NCBI GenBank assembly: GCA_026225945.1
Contig: JAMJFZ010001761.1
Span: 2,501 to 66,500 of the forward strand
Reading direction: 5' to 3'
Source: Cricetomys ansorgei
Lineage: Eukaryota; Chordata; Mammalia; Rodentia; Nesomyidae
Length of the DNA stretch: 64,000 nucleotides
Within the stretch, counting starts at the first letter, position 1. Each line of letters starts with the position of its first letter. Positions 57,501 through 64,000 of the stretch are shown here, in pieces. The position numbers and the translations under genes were made by a program. A model generated the notes under the pieces. That model worked only from the letters and a program-made list of their open reading frames with translations, was not told the DNA's origin and did not search any database.

Positions 57501-60427
57501 CATTAGGTTAGCGTCTGAATAATCTTTCTATTATAGTAATTTCTCAACAACTTTTTTTTTGCCAAGGCATTTGGCACTATCTTTACATATTCTTGATTGC
57601 CTCACTTGTCCTGGGGTATATTTGCTGGCAGTTAGTTGGTAGAGGAAGGCCAGCGTGTTTTTCCAAACATTCTGCCATGTGTACTGTTCCTTACAGAAAG
57701 AAGTTACCCATTCCACTAACTAAACAGAGCTAAAATCAGCAGTAAAAGCCCTATTCTGAAGTGAGGGGAATGTATTTTTAACACTAATGTAAAGGGCTAA
57801 ACAGGACAGTACAAAATATAAATTCTCTGTATTTTCACCAGGGACTTCACAGTTCAGACTCAGGGCATGGAGGGAGTATATTTATTATTGTAATCAAGCA
57901 AATTGCAAAGGCAAATTAATGTAACACAAATTTCAAGGCGCTCATGACAATGATTTCACAGCATGTTTGATTAGGCATACGTGCAAAATAGCTCATTAAG
58001 GAGAATATTACTAGTATCATTTTTAACCGGTGAGACTCAATGCCATTTTCTCCCCTTCTCTATTTCAGTATATTGTTAAGGATCATTCATCAGATTTTCC
58101 TTTTCTCCCACCACCAAAAATATATGAAGTTCCTGGAACTCATGTCCCACCAGATAGATTCTCTTCCTCCCACTCTGATCCTCCAGAAGTACAGTTTTTT
58201 GAGTTTGGCTTCTTATCTATGCTATCCTTAGCTGGTTAATCATTTCATGTGGGGAATTTTGGAGTCTTTTTCTCTCTAAATTCTAAATCTTTAAAATGAA
58301 CTCTTTACACTGAGATATGAAATGGTATGAAAGAGTTCTGTCTGGGGGGAGATTATGAAGTAACCTGTGATGGGGGATAGCTACAAGGAGAAAAGATGGC
58401 AGTCCTGCCGTCCTTGGCCCTGAACCAAAATATGTGGCCCTTTCTTGGTGTTTTTGAAGCTTTTACTTATTGGGTGGTTCTCATAAACCTCAGAGAACTA
58501 AATTTCTAGAAGTGTCAGCCCTATTTCTATTTGTCCAGAGGATCTGTGAGGCAGCTAATGCCTGCAGCACAGCTACCATTCTCTGTGGACTTCTTGTCTG
58601 TCTGTTTCTGCCAATCCTCTGTGCTGAAACTCCTTCAAAGTAGTCTTTCCAGTGCTATAGGCTTTCAGAGCAGGAGGGGAGCACTCCATTTCCAAAATTA
58701 TAGCACAACCTGGAAGCCTGTGCTTGTCATTCCCTTTACACCCATAAAGATTTTTTTCTTTAAAGAAAGTATCTGTAAAACTTGGAAGGCATATTTTAAG
58801 TTTTCATACAAACTCAAATGAAGGGCAGCAGATTCTGGCTTCTAGAAGAGTCAGTAGTTTATTTCCAACTCTGTAATGGGTGAAGAACAAAGGGACCATC
58901 AGAATCAATCTCTCTTCACTTTGAGCTTGTACTATTTCTTGTCTGATCTTTACATGTGGGGACAGGCATAAAGCAGTAAGGCAGGGAAGAGAAAAGACTG
59001 AGATTTTCTTTCTAGAACTTAGCTATCATGAAGAATTTGTCCTACCTATAATCACTCGAGTTGGTGGAATTTATTATGCTTCACAGATATATCCATACTG
59101 TTCATATTAGCATTATTTTAAACTTGTGATTTGAGGCTACCGCCATCAGTCCTTGCTTTCTGAACCTGTGAAGAAAGTATGTTCAGGATGTCAAGACCAT
59201 CCGTGGTAAAGCTGAGGGTACATTCAATACCGCTGCAAGCTGAGTCCCTGTTCCAATGCATGACAGGAATAAATGAATGGATGAAAGCCATGTCTGCACA
59301 CTGACAATTTAGTGGAATAGTGGACTTCAAGGTTTCTCTTTCTCTGTCTCACCTTCCCCTCTCCTTCCCCTCCTTATCTCCCCCTGTCCTGTGTCCTCCT
59401 CTTCCTTCTCCTCTTCCTTCTCCTTTTCCTTTGGTAAAGTTATCTCTAAGTTTCAGAAAAGGTTATAGGGTTGAGTTTGAGGTTGCATTATAAAGACAAG
59501 TTAAAAGCTTTAATTTATATTTGAGAATAACAAGATATGAAAGGATTTTCATAAAAATCCTTTGTTCATTAGATAATGTTTATTTAGCAAGATCAGAGTT
59601 TTTAGTAAGATTAAACTGTGGGTTTTATTGAAAAGATCTAAGAAGTTAGGTCTCTGTGCTTAAATCCTGATGATTTAAAGAAATATTACTAAATACTTTA
59701 AGCCCAGTTTTATTCAGCTTTGTCTGCTTTCCATTGATTATGACAGAATTAGAACCTTAAATCTTATTCTTTCATTCTTTAGTTTCTTGTTTTAAAATGT
59801 TGGCAAGGTTTCTTGCTTGTGCGTGTTATTTGAAGGACCTGGTGGAATTTCAATCTTGTAGACAGTGCTTCTGGAAGAAGACACAGTCTTACCACTGGTG
59901 GGAAGGCTGCAAGCATTTCAGTGAAAGTTCAGCTGAGCCATGTCCCTTAAGTCAGAATTGGGAGGACTCTCCTCACTTACTTTGCCCAGGGAAGTTCAGA
60001 GTTTTGCTTGGATACAGCTTCATTATAATTGGACTCCCCAAAGTGTGTTGCCTTAAATAAATTGGTCACTCTGGACTCAGAAGGCTATGAGGAAAGAGTG
60101 ATAATGACCACAAGTCACTCTTTTGTTTCTGCTATGGTAGTATGGTTGATGTGGCTTCTTAAAATCATCAGTAAAATGTAAATATGCAGGATGACTCAGA
60201 ATGTAATAGGATATATGTTTGGTAGCGAGAAAGAAAATACTCATTGAGATTGCTATAAATCAAACATCAAAAAAACAAGCAGGAGGAAAAAGAATAACAA
60301 CTCAGGGCTCAGTAATTATTGAGATGAAGCCAGGTAGAATGACAGTGGAGGTAATAATGGAGTATACACATTCCCTAGGATTGGATCACTTAAAAGCATA
60401 ATGAAGTATTTACAAAGCACAAGAATA

Positions 60428-60655
60428 TAGTACAGTGGACAAAGACACGGTGTTTAAAATCAAAATGCTTGGAGTTTACTTTCTTCAAGCCACTTAAAAA
60501 TGAAATAGAAGCTTGTACTCTATGGACCCCATTTCCCACCTCAATGGAAGCGACTGTAGAACCTATGCCACAGAGACATTGTTAGGGTTAAATGAGTCAG
60601 TACCTATAAAGCACATAGGACAGGGGTTATCATTCAACATTTGTTAGATGGCATT
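60428..60655 (+). repeat. MIR-type relic
   Basis: 'tttactttcttcaagccac', 'gttagggttaaatgagtc' and 'taaagcacataggacagg' fit the MIR order. Confidence 0.55.
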
Positions 60656-61266
60656 ATCATTTTTTACTATTATTTCAGTGGCTAGTTTACTGCTGTCTGT
60701 GATTCAAATGTAGCTGAACATATTACCCCTAAACATAACGTTGTGGACTGAGTGATTCTTTAACCATGTGGGCTAGATAGTATTCTATCTTATTTGTTGT
60801 CCTAATTCATCAACTTCTATTTAACCTATCTCTACACTTTAGATAGGAGCAAAAAGACAAAGATGTTTTCAGTTTATTGTGATGACTAAGTTTGGTTTAA
60901 GCTTTGGAAACCATATTCAACAGTCCCAGACACATTAACTGTGGTAAAGGAATGCTTGAGAGCTGTTATAGAAGAATTTCAATATAAACGTTCATGTTTC
61001 TTTTTTTTTTCTTAAGAGATCAAGAAGAAGGTAGTTGCTTTCTGAGTCTTTTAAATCTATTTTTTCAGAAATAGAAGTTAGTGAATATGTGGTTAATCTT
61101 GACTCACTGAGGGATTGCAGGGAAATGACAGTGGAGGGGTGGAGGGGATTATTCGACTGAAAAGGAAAGATGACAATTCAGCTCGCACAGATATATCATT
61201 TGGTATAGATGACGAATTTAGAATCTGTTACTCTCTTGCTCTCCTTCCTTTCTTTTCTCATTCCCT

Positions 61267-61267
61267 T

Positions 61268-61314
<47 letters not shown>

Positions 61315-61592
61315 GTCTCTCTGCCTCTGTCTCTCTCTGTCTCTCTCTGTCTCCCTCTCTCTGTGTGTGAGATATATATATATATATATATCTATATCTA
61401 TATATATCTATCTATCTATATATATATCTATATCTATCTATATATCTATCTATATATCTATATCTATATCTATCTATCTATCTATATATCTATATCTATA
61501 TATATATATATATCTATATATATATATCTATATCTCTATATATATATCTATCTATCTATATATATATATCTATATATATATATAGATATATA
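61267..61592. repeat. Compound microsatellite (TC)n-(TA)n-(TATC)n
   Basis: About 100 bp of CT repeats with TG interruptions, GTGTGTG, then about 220 bp of mixed TA and TCTA repeats. Three reading frames stay open through it, giving low-complexity ORFs of Leu/Ser and Ile/Tyr/Ser that are artefacts. Confidence 0.97.
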
Positions 61593-63019
61593 TACATATA
61601 GTGTAGGGAGAGACAGACTAAATCCCAGTGAATACCTCCTGAGAGGATGAGATCCAACAACAATAGAAACAACAATTGGGAGACAGAGAGACAGAAAGTG
61701 AGATAAAGCTAAGTGTGTGGTGTAGAAGAGGAGGCTTCACGTCGCATTGTTGAGAGTGGTGTTGGAAAAGTATGACTGAGGCAAAATCTACATTTCAGTG
61801 AATTGTGACAGGTATGAGATAAGGCAACGTTAATGACACAAATTACAGTGTGAAAGAAAAGCACAGGAAAGTGAATCTTTCTGAAGGGCAAGAGATTAGA
61901 AAGATTACACTGGTGTGAGGACTTGAGGAGTCATGCAGAAGGGAGTAACTACTGGGTAAGGAGTGGGAGAGCTGGAGTACTAGACCGAGGTCACTGAGGC
62001 AGAGAAATGAGGAGGTAAACAGCTGGTGGTTTGGCTAAAGAGGCAAATTTCCCAGGTTAGGATGCTATTAACAGATCATGAGAAACAAAAGGGCCAGGAT
62101 TTGCCTATTAGACTGAAACTAGCTTTCTAAGTGTTCCATCCTTTTCCCAGTGAATGTTAAAGTAACTTACTGTTTGATGGTGGCAGGTCTGAAGTCCTAA
62201 AAGCTAATGCAACTTTTTATGAAGTACTGAGGCACCCTGTTTAAGAACACTGAGTTTTGTCAAAAGCGTTATGTATTAGAATGGGTTCTCTTGATCTCTG
62301 GATGGTTCTGGCATCATATACTTGAAGTAGTCAAGTCTTCAGGGAAGTCAGAAACACTACAGTTTAACACATTGAAGACTGTGCTTAGAAATTTAAAAGC
62401 TTGCTTTTGACACACTTCATCAAATAAATTTATTGTGTCAAATCCTGGCAGCGTACAGTGACCAATGGAATGTAAATCAGAGATGAAATATAATCCAGGT
62501 GACATGTGACTTAAAAAGGTCACATTGCCTAACGCCAGCCCTTGCTTAAGTCTAGTTAATTAGTAGTAATTTTTGGCTAATTCAAGTGGATGGACCTCGA
62601 GGCACTACTATTTGTGGAACAGTTTGATAATTCAGTTACCATCTATATTCTATTTTTGAATGCTTTATGAATTCACATGATTTGAATATGGAAACAATTT
62701 TGAAATCACTTTGGAGATTAAAGCATCAGGTTTTCAAGTGACTAACTCATTCATGAATCTATCCAATCTTTGAGAAACATTACTTTTCTAGCGAATGCAC
62801 AGAGCTTCATGCCTTGACAAGAACATTGGCTAAAGATGTCAGGAGATGAACGTTTTTAATCAGCGCAGTCTATTTTTGTATGACAACTAAACATGCTATA
62901 TGGAACTTGGTTTATTACTTTAGACCAATGAGAATGGCATCTCTTGCACTTGCCCTTCATGAGTGTTGAGAAAAGCAATAATGAGAGGTGAAATGGTGCC
63001 AAAGTATGAGGAGTGATGG

Positions 63020-63195
63020 CTCTAATGTAGTTTCAGACCCTGACTTGTCATGGAAGTTGAGTGCCTGTGGCTATTTAACTACTATGAGCTTTAGTTTAGT
63101 CACATGTAAAGTAGGATGTTGGTCACATATTAATCATACAATATATCACTCACACAAAAGGATTTAGGTTAGCACATTATAGCAAGGGTCAAACG
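63020..63195 (+). repeat. MIR-type relic
   Basis: 'ctgacttgtcatggaagttg', 'agctttagtttagtcacatg' and 'taaagtaggatgttggtc' fit the MIR order. Confidence 0.55.
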
Positions 63196-63228
63196 CATTT
63201 ACAGTATTAAGAGTTGCTAAAAATGTTA

Positions 63229-63266
63229 TACACACACACACACACGCACACACACACACACACACG
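63229..63266. repeat. (CA)n microsatellite
   Basis: CA dinucleotides with two CG interruptions. Confidence 0.96.
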
Positions 63267-63294
63267 CCAAAATGCAATTTTTTTTCTTCATTTA

Positions 63295-63472
63295 TCTTCC
63301 AATCTTGTATGCATGTGTGTGTGCCTTTGAATGGTGGAAAGGATGTCAGATCGCCTGGACTAGGAATTATGGATTACAAGTGGTTTTGTGCTGTCCTTTT
63401 TGCTAGGAACTGAACTCAGATCTTCTGTAAGAGCAGAGAACACCTACTGCCAAGCTCCCTCTCCAGGCCCTA
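63295..63472 (-). mobile_element. B2/B3-type SINE
   Basis: Inverted body: 'tgtatgcatgtgtgtgtgcc', 'ttgctaggaactgaactcag', 'cttctgtaagagcagagaac' and 'agctccctctccaggccc'. Confidence 0.78.
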
Positions 63473-63764
63473 ACTTCTAATTATTGCTGAGTTTTTTTTC
63501 CCTCTGGTCTTGATTTTATATTATCTTGCTCCAGGAAATACAATTACATTCACACACCCAATTCAGTGCTGCTCTTGTTTGCTATTTAATCCATCACTCC
63601 CTGTTTCCAGTGGGGTTATGTCCTATAAAGGGTGTCAATTTCTACATGTAAAGAAAACTTACCTACAGAAGGTTACAACATACATTTATCTTCAATTCTC
63701 TATTATTGACTGAGACTGAGTCAGAACTTTAGATTTGATAATAAAAGAAATGGATATGTTGACT

Positions 63765-64000
63765 CTCTTCAGTTTAACACATATTTTCTCAGGGTGTACT
63801 GTGTGTCTGGTACCTCTCCTGGTAGCAATTGGAGTATAGGAATACAAAAGCTAGGTAAAAAGATTCTGGCCATAATGAAGCTCAACTCCTAGAAGGAAAG
63901 AAAATAAATTACACATGTAAGCTATCTAGTTTTTTAGAAAGTTACAGATGCTATTACTCAAATGGGGGGAACAAAAACATGCAGAATAACTTGGAGTTCT
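63765..64000. repeat. L2-like ancient relic, cut by window edge
   Basis: 'cagggtgtactgtgtgtctgg', 'gagtataggaatacaaaagc' and 'ccataatgaagctcaactcc' are in the order of the same old repeat class as 42125-42490. Confidence 0.4.

Larger units (their letters stand above)
1..64000 (+). other. Pkhd1: Pkhd1 gene (fibrocystin), interior portion; window lies wholly inside it
   Basis: Six spliced exons read as one continuous fibrocystin segment of about 533 codons. Fibrocystin is a very large (about 4,070 residues in human) single-pass membrane protein of primary cilia, apical membrane and exosome-like vesicles in kidney collecting duct and bile duct; its biochemical role is not settled. Its ectodomain carries IPT/TIG, PA14, two G8 domains and parallel beta-helix repeats. 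The segment here runs from the end of the second G8 domain through the last beta-helix part, well before the transmembrane segment. Phases at all five internal junctions agree, no exon has a stop or frameshift, and all borders are GT/AG, so this is a functional gene and not a retrocopy. Neither the promoter nor the 3' end lies in the window. Gene identity is recognised from protein similarity held in memory; exon numbers follow human numbering. Confidence 0.95.
18944..64000 (+). other. Pkhd1: Intron 60, 5' portion (at least 45 kb)
   Basis: Starts GTCAGT and runs to the window edge. The next human exon (61) is about 0.9 kb of open frame; no open frame of that size or with fibrocystin sequence occurs on either strand here. 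The interval contains SINEs, L1 tails, two LTRs, a hAT element, MIR/L2-like relics and microsatellites listed separately. Stretches without a listed element (for example 21290-23630, 25770-27150, 37090-38770, 44090-45010, 58020-60430, 61900-63010) look like unique intron sequence without a gene; some are candidate conserved regulatory blocks. Confidence 0.88.

Noticed and set aside
59797..60060. 87-codon ORF followed at once by AATAAA-like sequence
   Set aside because: No homology recognised, no promoter or splice context; an isolated AATAAA is common in AT-rich introns.
61115..61585. ORF of 156 codons (and an overlapping one of 95)
   Set aside because: Made of CT and TATC microsatellite translation (Leu/Ser then Ile/Tyr/Ser).
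1..64000. tRNA or microRNA genes in the introns
   Set aside because: The tRNA-like boxes seen all belong to SINEs, and I could not support any clear precursor hairpin other than TA-repeat palindromes. The known muscle microRNAs near PKHD1 in human lie outside the gene, on its 5' side as I recall.

Overview
The window is mammalian nuclear DNA from a muroid rodent (mouse/rat/hamster/vole/gerbil group; I cannot fix the species). It holds an interior part of one gene on the + strand: Pkhd1, which encodes fibrocystin/polyductin, the protein defective in autosomal recessive polycystic kidney disease. Six coding exons are visible at 262-349, 9450-9604, 10326-10478, 15662-16537, 17488-17656 and 18786-18943. 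All have AG/GT borders. Their phases join without a break into about 533 codons, which read as the fibrocystin segment running from the end of the second G8 domain through the last parallel beta-helix repeats and into the membrane-proximal ectodomain. From remembered human numbering (exon 55 = c.8555-8642, exon 57 from c.8798, exon 60 from c.9999) they correspond to human exons 55-60. Exon lengths agree, except that exon 58 appears one codon shorter here.

Layout. 1-261 is the end of intron 54. Introns 55 (350-9449), 56 (9605-10325), 57 (10479-15661), 58 (16538-17487) and 59 (17657-18785) follow. From 18944 to the right edge (more than 45 kb) everything looks like intron 60. I find no further fibrocystin exon, no second gene and no RNA gene; the large next exon expected from human is not in the window.

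The introns are a typical rodent patchwork: B1, B2, B3/B4 and ID-type SINEs; rodent Lx-type L1 3' ends; older L1M tails; MIR and L2-like relics; two ERVL/MT2-like solo LTRs; a URR1-like hAT element; and many microsatellites. The rodent assignment rests on the B1/B2/B4/Lx/URR1 content. Several B1 copies share an unusual TTACAA variant near their 3' end, which hints at a lineage-specific B1 subfamily.

I found no undescribed biological system. The more interesting details are a degenerate interstitial telomere-like array in intron 57, a B2 inserted inside a 14-bp minisatellite with a recognisable target duplication, a perfect 31-bp triplication inside a SINE, a SINE nested in an L1M, frame-compatible exon pairs, a weak exon 59 donor, and several repeat-free intronic blocks that look like conserved regulatory elements. 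These rest on sequence reading only.
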